Shown here in pieces: positions 35,284-47,306 of a stretch of DNA of 64,000 nucleotides. The first letter of the stretch is position 1, and every line of letters begins with the position of its first letter. The stretch covers positions 61,468 to 125,467 of the forward strand of contig MNCI01025128.1 in assembly GCA_015680685.1 (NCBI GenBank). Direction: 5' to 3'. The DNA is from Gnetum montanum. Taxonomy: Eukaryota > Streptophyta > Gnetopsida > Gnetales > Gnetaceae. The notes beneath the pieces were generated by a model. It had not been told where the DNA came from, did not search any database, and saw only the letters and a program-made list of their open reading frames with translations. The position numbers were made by a program, and so were the translations under genes.

Positions 35284-38200
35284 ATGAGTTTATAGCCTAT
35301 GCATTTGATATTTTTAAAGTTATAGTGAGAAAATAGTATGAATATCACATTTTCTACCTTCATTCAATTTGCAAGAATAAAATAAAAAATGCGTTAGAAA
35401 GTTTGGAAAATTATTAAAGGCAAGAAAATATGCAAAAAAGATAATACTAACATTGTATATGAAAATTCTACCTAGTTACTTTAGTATTAATTTCTCACAT
35501 TTTTTATGTAGGTCTTTGCAACCTTTTGCAACTTTACAAGTAGCAGATAAGTTTGATCAAATTTCTAATTTAGAATTTGAACAACTCTTAAATAAGGTAC
35601 ATGATTTAGAGATATTTCTGTAGATGGGTAATGTATCTAACAATATTTTTTTGGTGTATTCAAGAGCAATTCATGTCTTTTGGTTGTATTATAATAGCTT
35701 CTAAATGTCTTGAAAAGACCAACAAACAAAAGAGTAGAGTTATTTCAATCATAAAGCTCTAACAAATTCTATTGTTACATGACAAAGTTATACATATGCA
35801 TACGTCACCTTCCTAAATTGAAGTTACCAAAGGATGGTTGAATGGATATCAATTTCCAACTACTGTTCAAATTACCGCTTTTGTTTGTTACTATTTTCAT
35901 CCCTCATATTCATTAACATAAGTTGGAAAGTATTTATAATTTATGGTTGTGTGTGGCTTGGAAATGATGTAAAATTTTGATATGACCTAAAGTCCATATT
36001 GGAAATCAACCAAATATTATTCTTAAGTTTTGGATGATCATAATGATAAATTTTTTTATGTTGGATGTTTTGAACAATATATTTTCCCTATTTCTTAGCG
36101 TATAGTCAATTTTTAAAGGATGCATGTCTTCTTCTCTAATATGATGTTTGTTTATATAATGATATTCCTACTTTTGATTGTACATATAGATAATTAAGCC
36201 ATTGATCTTTTTCTAGGTGATGTTTTAAATAAATACATGAAACTTCTTTTTGGGCTTCAAAGCATTCTAGGTTATTTGTGTTAGTTTTAGGAAATTAAGC
36301 ATTTTGGATGAATCTAATAATATCTTGTAACATATTGGAAACTTCTATTTGATTACAACTAGTTGGAATTGAAACTTACTTGTGCATTATCTTAACAAAT
36401 GTAAACCTAAACTTCATTTCGCATTAATACAATTCACCCAAACTATAAGAAACAACATATTATGAACACTAGTCTAAACTTGGTTTAATTTACCCATACC
36501 TAGCATCTAGGCTTAATTCATCATTTTTACTAATGTTTCAAAACTACATATAGAATTCATATGTAATCATATCAATTAAATGTCATTTTCTATTTTCTTT
36601 TTGGTAACTTAAGTAGAATTCACAATGTTAAGTAGTTCACCCACAAATAAATGTTTTCAAAAGTTTACATGCTAAAATTCTTTCACAATGACTAGTTTTC
36701 AACTGAATTGAATCATTCAAATCTTTACAATAGAAATTTTGTTAATTTTATTCCTTATATTTTCTAATACATGCATTGTTAGTTTCAAAAAAATATTCAA
36801 TACTTACATAAGAAAACCTAGTTATCATTTTTGATTGACTAACATGAACTATAAGTACGTCTAATAAACATACTAGTTTGATTAAAGAGATTCATTTCAT
36901 AGACAAGGCAATGCTTTAATAAAATTGTACCAAAATTCAAGACCAGACATTCATTGATACTATATACAATGAAAAAATGATGGTTACCAAACGAATTTTG
37001 ATTGAACTAGAGGTACTCAAAGATAAATAGATAATTGCAGGAAGCCCTAGTGGCCAAATTTCAATGATAGAGAAAAAAGTAACATTTTTTTGAATGCTTG
37101 AACTTGTCTAGTGGCATTAAAAGCATTAAAGTTGGTAATAGTTTGATTATGAATGTCCATAATTAAACACTTCCAATCTACATTTTACATGTTCCTACCA
37201 ACATTGCCAATTTGATATAAGTTTACTACCCTTTAAAAACATTTAACACAATATTTTTATATTCCCATTTGATAGTAATACTTATTAAAATTTATGTTCA
37301 TTAGGTAAATTATAGTTATCTCACATTTGCCAAACTAGATGCTTATGAAATAATTTTTTAAACTTGTCAAAAAATATGGGATTAAATTTAATGAATGGAA
37401 GCTTAGCCAAATTACAACATAATCATGAATGTAAATACTATTAACGAAAAGAAATGAAACTTCATAATAAGGTATTTTTTTGATTATGAATCTCCATAAA
37501 AGAATATTTACCATTTTTTAATGCTTTTAAGACATAGACATAATGGTCTACTACATTCGAAGGCTAAAACAACTTTGAATTTTAATGCTCTAATCCAAGG
37601 TTTCATCAATTTATTTATAAACTATTGTATGCATTGATTAAATAATATTAGTCACCTTACTAATTTAAATTAGATTTTCTAGTGGATGACTATGCCTTGT
37701 ATTCTTGACTATCTTCATTTCATTCTATATAAAAAAAAATATTATGCAAAATTCAAAAGTTATTTATAATATTTTAAGAATCAAATCATGGTAAATAAGT
37801 GATGGTGTTTCTTTCTATGAATAATTTTCTTGCACACTTCTAACTAAAAGATATTTCTCTACTAATTTTGGAAGGGCTATCCCAACAAGATATTCTCTTG
37901 TTTACTTACTAATCCATTTGGTTTCCATAAGAAGAGAAACTTTGATTCCATATATTCAACATGTCTTTCTAGTTCTAAAATACTCTCTTGATTTGTGGGC
38001 ATTGTCTTGGTCAAATTTATCAAACCCTTTTTGAGCCTAGGTATTTTCGCTTTTCTATTTGCATCTTTATTGTCATTGTTTAGTTCCATTGGCTAATTTG
38101 AATTGTGCACTTTGCTTTGGATGTTTTGCTAGGAAGATACTATAGTGATGTCTACCTCATTAGTGTTGGATTTTTGGTTGGACATTTCTAATGTTTCTAG

Positions 38201-39593
38201 TATCATTCCTAATTGTGATGCATCTTCTTGTTTGGAAAACTCATGATGCCTAAAAGAATTTAGCTCAAAGGGCATTTGTAAATTGTCAAAATCATTTTGT
38301 AAGAAGAAGTTATATGCACTAGTAATTCCCTTTGGTAATATCCAAACTTCCATTAAGTGCTTGTAAAAATAACTCAAGTTGCACCATTTACACTAATAAG
38401 ATATAGTAAAAGAAAACATCTTCAACATCTTGTACCAAGTGTCCTATTTCAAACTCTATTGGCTCCACATAACATATTCATTTTTATTTTCCACAAGTTG
38501 CATGCAATCATTATCAAAAATTTGTAAATTCTTTTCCCATGAATTTTTATTGACTTTTCCATCTTTTTTATTTACTAGATATTTTGCAGCTTCAATTCTT
38601 AAATTGTTCCAGGAATATAGTTGTATGTTGGTCAAGGTCCATACAAGCCATTCAATGCAATGATACTTTTTAGTTTATGTATTTCTTAAACTTTTCCCTT
38701 TTAGAAATTCCTAATATGACTCCATAGCATATTTTGTGGTGTTGAGCATGAGGATTATCATGGAAGGCTTTTGTTCACATGTCTAATAAAAGAATATTCA
38801 AGACCAAAATAACAAAATAAATGATAACGTGAAATCTATTACACTTATTAGAGTCATATCATTAATCAATTTAAGAAATATATACTCATAAAATTTATCT
38901 CCATTTACCCCATGGCTCCTTAGGTAATTAATGAAATATTCATTATGTTGAAGCTTTTCCTTAAATTTGTAAATTTGAAAATTTTCCAGACATGTTATAT
39001 GCATAGAAAAATCCAACAACCAAAAATTAACCTATCATCGATCATACTATATCATATTAATTTAGGTGTTTAAGTAGACTTTAGTGGAATATCAATTTGC
39101 ATTGATAATTTGAATGTCTTTAATATTAACTCATTGTATTTATTTCTCTCATGAAGTCATTGAGCATGAAGGCATTCACTAACCATCATAACTCCTTAGC
39201 CTTGTTTTATTTTAGTAGCTTAGATAGCTAACCTGTGATGTTGGCTTCATTGCATCTTGAAAAGAACATCCATGCTATTGAAAGTCCATTGTAGTATAAA
39301 TCAAAAGCCAATATTGAATGAAGATGAAACTGCAAAGATAAACATTCATCTTAACTATGTTAATATAATATCCAACTCTAATATACTTAATTTATTAAAA
39401 TGTAATTATAGAATCCTACAGTCAAACTTACACAATATTTGTTGATGTTGAACGTCAAATCCATAATTAGGATACTATTTTAAGATAGAGCTATCATCGT
39501 TTTTAGCCTTCAAGGTGATTACAACCCAATGGTTGTTTGGACATCATGCTCCTTGTTCTTTTCTCAATATTAAAAGAATAAATCAGTGGTGGT
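35284..39593. other. AT-rich stretch with one decayed unknown frame
   Basis: Mostly AT-rich DNA without recognisable genes. A minus-strand frame from 38377 down to 37877, with two in-frame stops, reads KHLMEVWILPKGITSAYNFF and later IPRLKKGLINLTKTMPTNQE. I do not recognise it; it may continue upstream to about 39019. A plus-strand piece near 35515 reads PFATLQVADKFDQISNLEFE and is also unrecognised. Confidence 0.35.
39589..39593. repeat. Left target-site duplication of element G
   Basis: GTGGT immediately before the left LTR; the identical GTGGT follows the right LTR at 56952-56956. Five bases is the normal Ty3/gypsy duplication size. Confidence 0.9.
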
Positions 39594-40170
39594 TGTATCG
39601 CCTGAAATCGTCGGTCTCCGGCTGAAAGGAAAAACAGAGGCCACGGAGTTGCAGGACGCGCACAGAAGACCTTGCCTTCACCTGAGGGCGAGCTGGAATG
39701 CAACGAAGGCAGAGTACCTTGGGTGGTTCGCATGCGGATCAGACAAGGATTTCCCCACGTGTACGCAAAACGCTAATACGCTGGGTTATGCGTAAACGGC
39801 GTGCAGGCGTAAAGAAAGCAAAAACAGTGTAAAACGTAAACGGATGCAAACGAAGCGTGAGCGTAAATAAACGTAAACGATGCGTGGGCCAAATTGATGT
39901 AAAACTGTAAAAGAACTTGCAGCAAATGTAAACAGTACAGAGTCAAAGTACAGTGCACCAGTCTAACGCAGTCGTGAGGGGACACAAGGCGGACGAAAAG
40001 CCCCGGCGTATGCAGGAATGACTCGGCCGATTCGCAAGGCAGGCGGAGCGTAGAGACTGTGCGTGCAGCGTACAGGGCGTAAGAGGGTTTCAGCTCTTGT
40101 GCGCAGCGTAAATGTTCTCTGGTATGCTCCGAGATTTTGCCAACCGTCCTGTGAAAGTGGAAAATGGGGG

Positions 40171-40178
40171 TTTTTATA
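40171..40178 (-). promoter_or_regulatory. TATA box of the G LTR
   Basis: On the minus strand CCTGTATAAAAACCCCC; the same box is at 56476-56483 in the 5' LTR, where it would drive the element. The GCGTATACGC cluster lies roughly 95-370 bp upstream of it in the left copy. Confidence 0.7.
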
Positions 40179-40270
40179 CAGGTTGTTACGCTAGACTCGG
40201 GTTGGACGACACGTGGCACGTTGACCGGGTGCATACACTTTACAAATGTACAAAGTATTACAAATGTTAG

Positions 40271-40541
40271 GCGTATACGCCGTGTGAGGCGGGCGTGTGA
40301 ATTTGGGTGGAGATGTTGTCTGCTGGGCATATACGCTGGGCGTATACACTGACGATGCTGGGCATATACACTATCGATGCTGGGCGTATACGCCGATGAG
40401 TGCTGGGCGTATACGCTGTCGATGCTAGGCATATACGTTGATGAATGCTGGGCATATATGCTGGGCGTATACGCTGTAGTGCCGGGCGTATACGCTGGCA
40501 CAATGTACTTAGTAAAAAACCAAGTGTTGNAGCGTATACGC
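40271..40541. repeat. GCGTATACGC palindrome cluster, left LTR
   Basis: Exact 10-bp palindromes start at 40271, 40384, 40407, 40465, 40486 and 40532, with one- or two-base variants between them. The last one belongs to the duplicated segment after the N at 40530. Confidence 0.95.
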
Positions 40542-40651
40542 TGGCACAATGTACTTAGTAAAAAACCAAGTGTTGTGATCCCAAGGTTGCCACGTGTTGT
40601 GACCTACTTGGTGTCGGGCAGATACTAAGCTCCGAATTTTGTGGTATTTCA

Positions 40652-40664
40652 TTGGCCCCTCTTT
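40652..40664 (-). promoter_or_regulatory. Polypurine tract of element G
   Basis: Minus strand AAAGAGGGGCCAA directly before the 3' LTR start TGAAATACC. Confidence 0.75.
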
Positions 40665-41972
40665 GTTGACGTTTGGAGGAATTGACCCGAGAAGCGTCGA
40701 CAAAGAAGTGCAAAACACCACAAGCAACTCGATAGAGATGTTGTCTGCTGCCACTTGGACGAGACGTCATCGCACCGTGTTCAGTAGTACAGAGGATTGG
40801 GAAAGGGGAATTTTGTATCTGGGAGGTCAGGGAGATTGCGGGGATTGATGATCGGTCCAGGAGATTAATCAGGGGAAAGGGGATGCTCTGATGTGACGTA
40901 TGCCGATCCTTGTCAATAGCCATTGTTTAGCAAACTCGGAGTTTAGACATGCGAGGTGTGTCTTTTGGCGGAACAAGGCTCTTGGTTAGTGTGCAAAAGA
41001 ACTTGTTGACTGGACCAAAGCTACAGGAGGATGTGTTGCATTCTGTGGGAGAACAGGGCCCATGTTTAGTGTTCAGGGGAACCTGTTGGCGGGGAGCCAA
41101 AGCCATGCGACTGGATGCTTTTTGACCATTTTGGGCATGAGTACTTGGTTTTGAGACGACTGCCTTCCCGCTTGGGGCTTACATGGGAAGTGCCCGAGGT
41201 CTCTTTTTTTTTACGTAAACTTTGCTCTGTTTGTGTACTCATGCGCAGGTGTTGTGCTGTGTAGCGTATTGCAACGTGCAACAGCGTGCTCAATGTTTTG
41301 AATGTACTGGGTGTGTCAAGGATGTAGTTGAATGGAAACTAGAAAATGAATGGGGATGTACTAGTGAATGGTTTGATTTAGTCCTGCCAGGTATGCTGCG
41401 AACATTGTCTTATCTTGCTGCTTACGACGAAGTGCATCTTTGTACAGAACTTCCGGGTGTCATCCTGCAAACGTAACGCCAAGGAGACAAGAAAACTGTG
41501 AGCGAATAGACAAGCTTAGACTTACATGGCGGCTGATGGCACAGAGGTGCTGAAGGACGGCAGGCACTGTATGTAGATGACAATAGTATTGATGACGAGC
41601 GATGCAGTGAAGTTGATGGACGATCATGGCGGCGGATTGATGTGCCGGATGTGGATTTGCCAATTTATAGTCTTGGTAGACTATTATGGGTTAGTTTTAT
41701 GTCATAACCCGTTGGACATTGCCTATTTAGCGTCATGGCGAATGATACATTGCCAGTTTTTAGTCTTAGCGGACTATGAAGAGGCAAGCTAGTTTATAGT
41801 CTTGGCGGACCCTGATGGTTGTGATGGCGGCAGTTTACTGTCATGCCGGACGGGTGGTAGTTTATTGTCATTACGGACACTATGGTATTAGTTTTAAGTC
41901 ATAATCCAGGACTGTTCTGTGGTATCAGTTTATAATCATAATTCTAGGACTTCCACGTACCTGAGTTTGTGT
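40665..41972 (-). other. 3' non-coding region of G with a repeat cluster
   Basis: No long frame is credible here. From about 41650 to 41960 a ~20-bp word of the type TAGTTTA-x-x-GTCAT-x-x-CGGAC recurs at irregular 30-60-bp spacing (for example near 41715, 41760, 41800, 41830, 41860). Related clusters occur at 45600-45800 and 51050-51330. Confidence 0.6.
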
Positions 41973-44108
41973 TTAGACATAGAATGGTTTTAGGTACAAA
42001 TGATTTGTCGGATTAGCGAGCTCGTTCCCTTCCATGTCGGCCAGCTTGAATGCACCGTTATCGAATGCTTTGATGACCATGTAAGGCCCTTCCCAGTTGG
42101 CTGAGAATTTGTCCGGGTGTTCCTGAACAGCTTTGAGTACGAGATCGCCTTCGTGGATTGGGTGTTTGTTAATGTCATGCCGATGTCGCTGTCGTTGTTG
42201 CCTTTGGTACCATTCGATCTGATCGAGTGCGCATGCACGTTCCTCTTCCACCGAGTCGAGGTCAATGAGACGTAGCTCATTTTTTTGCCCGTCGTCGAGG
42301 AGTCCGGAGAGTGTGATCCTCAACGATGGTACCTGTAATTNATCGAGGAGTCCGGAGAGTGTGATCCTCAACGATGGTACCTGTAATTCCAAAGGTAAAA
42401 CAGCTTCTGAACCGTAAACGAGACTGTACGGAGTTTTACCTGTTGACGTTCGGTGAGTAGTGCGGTAAGCCCATAATGCATATATTAGTTGTTCGTGCCA
42501 CTTCATTTTGCTCTGGGTTAGCATTTCCTTAAGTCTCATAATGATCGTCTTATTTGTTACTTCTGCTTGCCCATTGCTCTGAGGATAGTAAGGGGAGGAA
42601 AACGAGTGTTTGATCCCCAAACTGTCACAAAACGTTTTTGTTTCGGCACTGCTGAATTGTGGCCCATTGTCAGTGATGATCGTTATGGGAATGCCAAAAA
42701 TGGTCACTATGTTTTCAAGAATGAAGTTGCACACGTATTTAGATGTCGTTTTTCGAAGGGGAGCTACTTCTACCCACTTCATAAAGTATTCTGTCGCGGT
42801 GATGATGAAACTATGCCCTGCGGAAGATGAAGGTGTTATTGGTCTGATAAGGTCTAACCCCCACTTTTGAAAAGGCCATGTTATTTGTGCTGTGTGCAAT
42901 TCGTTTGGTGGTACAGGTATTAAGTTACTATGTTTTTGACAAATATTACATGTTTTGACTTTGGAGAGACAGTCGTGTTCCATGTGCGGCCAATAGTAGC
43001 CTAAGCGTCTTATCTTTGTTGCCATAGCTTTTGGTGCTATGTGTCCCCCACATAGTCCCTCATATACTTGATCAACAATCGTTTGGGCATCAGCACTACT
43101 TACACATGTTAGCAATATACCTTCGTAGGATCGACAACATAGTGTGTCCCCTACCAAGGTGTACTGCCTAGAACATTTTCGCACTGCGTCTTTCTGAGCA
43201 TTTGTTAGGTGGCGTGGTGTTTCGCCGCGTAGAAGGTACTCTTTTATGTCATCATACCATTCTATCGCGTGTGTTGTACTAACAGATGCGATCAGCAACG
43301 TATCGGAAGTTATTGGTTCATCGCAGTTGATTATGGAGCTTGGCAAGGCATAGAACATGTCGGGCGATATATTTAACGCTAGTGTGGCTAACGCGTCTGC
43401 GATGGTGTTATCGTTTCGAGAGACGTGTTGCACATCAATGTTTTTGAATTGTTTCATTAAATGTTTCGCCAAGTCACAGTATGGTTGTAAATGTTGGGCT
43501 TTGCATGTGTAAATGTCTGTAACTTGGTTTACAACCAATTGTGAATCCCCTCTGACTATGAGCCGTGTGATATCTGAAGCCAGTGCTGTCGCGAGACCTC
43601 TAAGGAGACCTTCATACTCTGCTATGTTATTAGTACAATGAAAGTTGAAACGATAGGCAAAGGGACGGATCTCCCCGGAGGGATAGGTGATTACAGCGGC
43701 CGCACTTCCTCCTTGAGAGGTGGATGCTCCATCAAAGTTTAGAATAGCGTCATAATCTTGAGGAACTATGTCTATGGCACTTATGTTTTCATCTGGGAAT
43801 TTCGGCTCTATAGTCGCTTGATCATGTGTTGATGATGTAGCCATCTGATCCGCTATGGCTTGACCTTTAACTAATGATTGCGCTACGTAGTACAGGTCAA
43901 GCTCGGCTATCATGGCTTTCCATCGGGCTATACGACTCGTTTCGTAGATGTTTCCTGTTATGGCTCTCAGTACATTGTCCCTGCAAATTACGTAGACTTG
44001 ATTGCGGAAGAGGTAGTGTCGCCATTTCCTTAGAGAAAAGACCAAAGCTAAACATGACCTCTCCACGTCATTATATTTCTTTTCATGGGAAACTAAGGCG
44101 TGGCTCAA
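41973..44108 (-). CDS. pol of element G, 3' part: RNase H end, archaeal-type RNase H, integrase
   Basis: Open frame of 711 residues. Residues 1-90 finish the conventional RNase H (KKYNDVERSCLALVF). Residues ~121-245 are the second RNase H of Tat elements with all four acidic positions visible: D126 (NFDGAS), E164 (IAEYEG), D188 (VRGDSQ), D238 (TIADAL). Integrase follows: zinc region with H356, C387 and C390, but the first zinc His reads Tyr349, a C-to-T type change. The core has D419 (GLDLI), D480 (TDNGPQF) and E516 (GQAEVTNK) with the correct 35-residue spacing. The C-terminal VLKAVQEHP and WEGPYMV are at the end. An N at 42341 between duplicated ~47-bp segments adds a repeated block (LQVPSLRITL twice) that is probably an assembly artefact. 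The frame starts only after a stop at 44139, so this is part of a larger pol. Confidence 0.93.
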   Translation of the reverse strand: MSHALVSHEKKYNDVERSCLALVFSLRKWRHYLFRNQVYVICRDNVLRAITGNIYETSRIARWKAMIAELDLYYVAQSLVKGQAIADQMATSSTHDQATIEPKFPDENISAIDIVPQDYDAILNFDGASTSQGGSAAAVITYPSGEIRPFAYRFNFHCTNNIAEYEGLLRGLATALASDITRLIVRGDSQLVVNQVTDIYTCKAQHLQPYCDLAKHLMKQFKNIDVQHVSRNDNTIADALATLALNISPDMFYALPSSIINCDEPITSDTLLIASVSTTHAIEWYDDIKEYLLRGETPRHLTNAQKDAVRKCSRQYTLVGDTLCCRSYEGILLTCVSSADAQTIVDQVYEGLCGGHIAPKAMATKIRRLGYYWPHMEHDCLSKVKTCNICQKHSNLIPVPPNELHTAQITWPFQKWGLDLIRPITPSSSAGHSFIITATEYFMKWVEVAPLRKTTSKYVCNFILENIVTIFGIPITIITDNGPQFSSAETKTFCDSLGIKHSFSSPYYPQSNGQAEVTNKTIIMRLKEMLTQSKMKWHEQLIYALWAYRTTHRTSTGKTPYSLVYGSEAVLPLELQVPSLRITLSGLLDXLQVPSLRITLSGLLDDGQKNELRLIDLDSVEEERACALDQIEWYQRQQRQRHRHDINKHPIHEGDLVLKAVQEHPDKFSANWEGPYMVIKAFDNGAFKLADMEGNELANPTNHLYLKPFYV

Positions 44109-45575
44109 GTAGTATACAGGGACTTCGGTTCCGTCATCTTATTTTTGGCAAAGCATAGACACGATGGACGATTCCGAAGTGGCGAGGTAGATGTAAAACG
44201 GTTTATTGTTTTGGGGCGGATAAACCGTAGGTAATCGGGCAAGTGCTGTTTTGATATTTTCGAAGGCTTCCTAGCACTGCGGAGTCCATTCGAAATGGAC
44301 ATTTTTACGTAACAGGTGGTTCATAGGTTTTAATTTATCTATCAATCTGTCTACGAAGCGCCTAATAAACTATAATCTACCTTGTAGACCTCGAAGCTCG
44401 GTAAGGTTACTCGGGGGTTTCAGGTTTGTTATGGCTTTAACTTTATCGGGGTCTACTCGTATCCCTGCTTCTGAGGCTATGAATCCGAGCATTTTGCCCG
44501 TTTTGACGCCGAAGACACATTTCTTTAGGTTAAGTCGTAGTTCATATTTTAAACAACGTTTTAAGACTAGGTCGAGGTCGTGTACATGTTGTTTGGTTGT
44601 CTTCGACTTAACCACTATGTCGTCCACGTAATCGTTGAGGGACCGTAACATATAATCGCTAAAGATAAATGTCATGGCTCTCTAATACATGGCCCCAGCG
44701 TTTTTGAGACCAAAGGACATCATAGTATAGCAAAAAGTTCCCCATGGGGTCATGAAGGTAGTCCGAAGTTGGTGTTCAGGGTTGATGCGGATTTGGTTGT
44801 ATCCTGAAAAGCCATCCATAAAAGACAGTAAAGCATGTCCGGCAGTCGAATCAACGAGTTGATCGATGCTAGGTAGGGAAAAGTCATCTTTTATGGTTGC
44901 TACATTTAAATCTCGGAAGTCGATGCATAAGCGAATGCTTCCATTTTTCTTCGGGACAATGACCATGTTTGACACCCACTCGCCGTAATCAACAGCCCGA
45001 ATGAAACCAGCTTGGTAAAGCTTGGTGATCTCATTGCGAACTGCCAATGCCACCTCGGGTCTAACTTTTCGTGCCTTTTGTTTTACCGGTCTCAGTTTTG
45101 GGTCAAGGATAATGTTATGTTGAACAATTCAAGGATCTAGCCCTGGCATGTCCGTATAGGACCAAGCGAACGCTTTCATGTTTTCCCTAAGCACATGCTG
45201 AATGTCTTGAGCCAAGTGCGGTTGTAGTAGTGTGCTTAATTTTAAGATTTTGACTTCCCCATCAGACATGGTAATGGGGGTTTCAGCTAATGGGTCTTCA
45301 GTGATGTTTTCAGCCTCTATGTCAAGAAATCTTGTCATGCCTTGGTAATTGTCTATTGTTTGCTGTGTTGAGGCTATGACCGCGTCGTCCATCAGTGGAC
45401 TTAAGTTGATGAAGTTTGTGTCAATGTCCCGTGTAATGGTGCCGTGTGGTCCGTCAATGGTTAATGGTGCGGTTAACTATGGGCAGTCCATTGAGCTCAT
45501 CCCTGTCAATAAACCGAGAGTTTCGTGAGCAAGAAGGGATTGTTCCGTGTCTTTTGGAAATTTAAAGTGTGTATA
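44109..45575 (-). pseudogene. pol of element G, 5' part: reverse transcriptase and start of RNase H
   Basis: Single reading frame in phase with the downstream pol, broken only by stops. Pre-RT segment KAFAWSYTDMPGLDP at ~45130-45170; RT blocks SNMVIVPKKNGSIRLCIDFR (~44950), LLSFMDGFSGYNQI (~44810), MSFGLKNAGAMY (~44690), catalytic NDYVDDIVVKS (~44610) intact, LNLKKCVFGV (~44520), RGLQGRL (~44380). In-frame stops at 44682-44684, 44370-44372, 44271-44273 (all TAG where family sequence suggests CAG), 44139-44141 (TAA for CAA) and others near 45130 and 45478. Upstream coding can be followed to about 45575, where the repeat cluster begins. Confidence 0.9.
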
Positions 45576-45599
45576 CGTGTATAATGGTGGATTATCTTC

Positions 45600-45800
45600 A
45601 CACCTGGACGCATGGCAGTTTAAGACCTTACCGGGCCGTGAGTGGCAGTTTAAGGCCTTACCGAGCCGTGAGTGGCAGTTTAAGGCCTTACCAGGCCATC
45701 ATTGGGTAAGGAGATGGCAGTTTAAGGTCATACCAGGCCATTTTTGGAGAGGGAGATCACAATTTAAGGCCATACCGGGCCATTATGTCAGCTTAAACTC
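45600..45800. repeat. Tandem-like repeats TGGCAGTTTAAGGCCTTACC
   Basis: About six copies of a 20-25-bp core, roughly TGGCAGTTTAAGGCC-TACCGGGCC, spaced 30-45 bp apart, the first three nearly identical. They lie between the pre-RT coding sequence and the promoter of the antisense gene, and read as relatives of the clusters at 41650-41960 and 51050-51330. Confidence 0.85.
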
Positions 45801-45980
45801 GTAAAGTGCGTAAAATAGGGTCCACAGAGGGACCGAGACATAATGATTTCTGTCTTGAATTAGATTTTAATTAATTTTTTATCGTTTTTTGGGAAAATTT
45901 TGGCAAAAAAGGCAAAACGGCAAAAACGGAGCGATGGCGGCGTAAGCGGCGGCGACGTCAGCGTCAGCGTCATCGGGCGC

Positions 45981-45988
45981 TATATAAA
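45981..45988 (+). promoter_or_regulatory. TATA box of the antisense gene
   Basis: GGGCGCTATATAAAGGGAAG. It sits 228 bases before the ATG at 46209. The putative 5' UTR repeats the word GCGTAGACGCC three times (~46079-46135), a relative of the GCGTATACGC palindrome. Confidence 0.7.
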
Positions 45989-46339
45989 GGGAAGGGGGGT
46001 CCATTTGTTTTCTGTTTTGAAAGCGACAACGTAAAGCGCGACATGTGCCAGCGTGAGCGTAAGCGTAAACCTGCCTTAGCGTAGACGCCAAGAGATCCCA
46101 GCGTAGACGCCGAGACCTAACCCAGCGTAGACGCCGATACTTAAACTTCTCAGCGCCAACGTACAGTTGCTCAGCGCGAATGTAGATCGTCAGCGTAGAC
46201 ACTCTGCGATGGGCAAGGGCAAGGAAGTGGAGGGCCAGGGGAGGAAGGGTCCTGACCTAACCTTCGCCGAAGAGACAGAGGCCATGCTGCAGGGCCTGCC
46301 TAGGCCGAAGGTGCTGGCGTGGCCAGTGACATCCCACGG

Positions 46340-47128
46340 GTAAGCCTTGATCCTTACCTCTGTCACTGTTTCTGTGCTTCCTAGCGTTCGTAGCGTAGAC
46401 GATCTCGGCGTATACGCCGAGTGCAGGGAGTTTTCGTTATGAGGGTTTTCGGCGTGTACGCCAGCATAACTGTGCAGCGTAGACGGTGTTCAGTCTCAGC
46501 GTAAATTTTTTTTTCACATTGTATTAGCGTAAAAATTTGTCCGCGTGTTTGTCATAGGCGTAAGTCCTGTTTCTTGCGATGGCGTATACGCCGAGGGTTT
46601 GTTTGGCGTATACGCTGTACGCGTACAGTTGTCTTTTCGGTGTACTACTTTATCTTTCTGGCATAAACTGTTTACGCTGCACGTGAACTTGGGCGTATAC
46701 GCTGAGGGCTTGCTCAGCGTGTACGCTGCGCGTGAAGGGGTTGGGGCGTCAGCATATACGCTGAGCTGGGTAGCGTAGACGCTGAGTTTAAGTTGCACGT
46801 TTACGCTAAGTGTTCAGTTCGCCCGGTGTATACACTCTGTGTTCAGTGTATACACTAAGTTTGAATCGCGCTAAGTACTAGCAGTTTGTTCGGCGTACAC
46901 GTTGCGTACAGTGTATACGCTAAGCGTGAATCACGGGCGTATATCGTGGGCGTATACGCTGTGTACAGCGTATACGCTAGGCGTAAGTTGTGTTTTTTGC
47001 GTTGTAGAGTTGGCGTATACGCTCTGTGTACAGCGTATACGCTGGGCGTAGACAGTTAGTTGAATTTTTGATTTTTTGCCGATTTATGATGCGAACTTTT
47101 CGTTTTGTGGCATTGTGATTGGTTGCAG
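46340..47128 (+). other. Intron 1 of the antisense gene, packed with palindromes
   Basis: Donor GGGTAAGCC, acceptor TTGGTTGCAG. It contains exact GCGTATACGC at 46408, 46582, 46606, 46693, 46950, 46968, 47013 and 47033, plus variants such as GCGTGTACGC and GTGTATACAC. The largest intron of the gene; the rest are 60-140 bases. Confidence 0.8.
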
Positions 47129-47252
47129 GGACAGCAAACGCTTCCTTATCGTGGTTGAACTCATCGGGGTGCTAGCATGGGCTAGCCCCATTAAGGAAGA
47201 CGATCTTCCCCTGGCTTTATTCGTGGATGACAAGGGGGTTTGGTTCAGGGAA

Positions 47253-47306
47253 GGCTATATGGTCGCATTTTGACGAAGTGGCTATATGGTCGCATTTTGA
47301 CGAAGT
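47253..47306 (+). repeat. 27-bp tandem duplication in exon 2 of the antisense gene
   Basis: GGCTATATGGTCGCATTTTG plus seven bases occurs twice back to back (47253-47279, 47280-47306). Length 27 keeps the frame and repeats AIWSHFDEV. No N is present, so it may be real. Confidence 0.9.

Larger units (their letters stand above)
39594..40651 (-). repeat. 3' LTR of element G (left copy)
   Basis: In element direction it starts TGAAATACCACAAAATTCGG at 40651 and ends GGCGATACA at 39594. The U3 part (40270-40541) carries six exact GCGTATACGC palindromes; TATA box at 40171-40178. It holds a single N at 40530 between two identical ~44-bp segments, so its true length is probably ~45 bp shorter. Many GCGTAAAC words fill the R/U5 part. 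Confidence 0.92.

Noticed and set aside
39773-40754. Minus-strand 258-codon frame with repeated AYTPS units in the G LTR
   Set aside because: It is the translation of the GCGTATACGC repeat region of an LTR, spans an assembly N and has no independent support.
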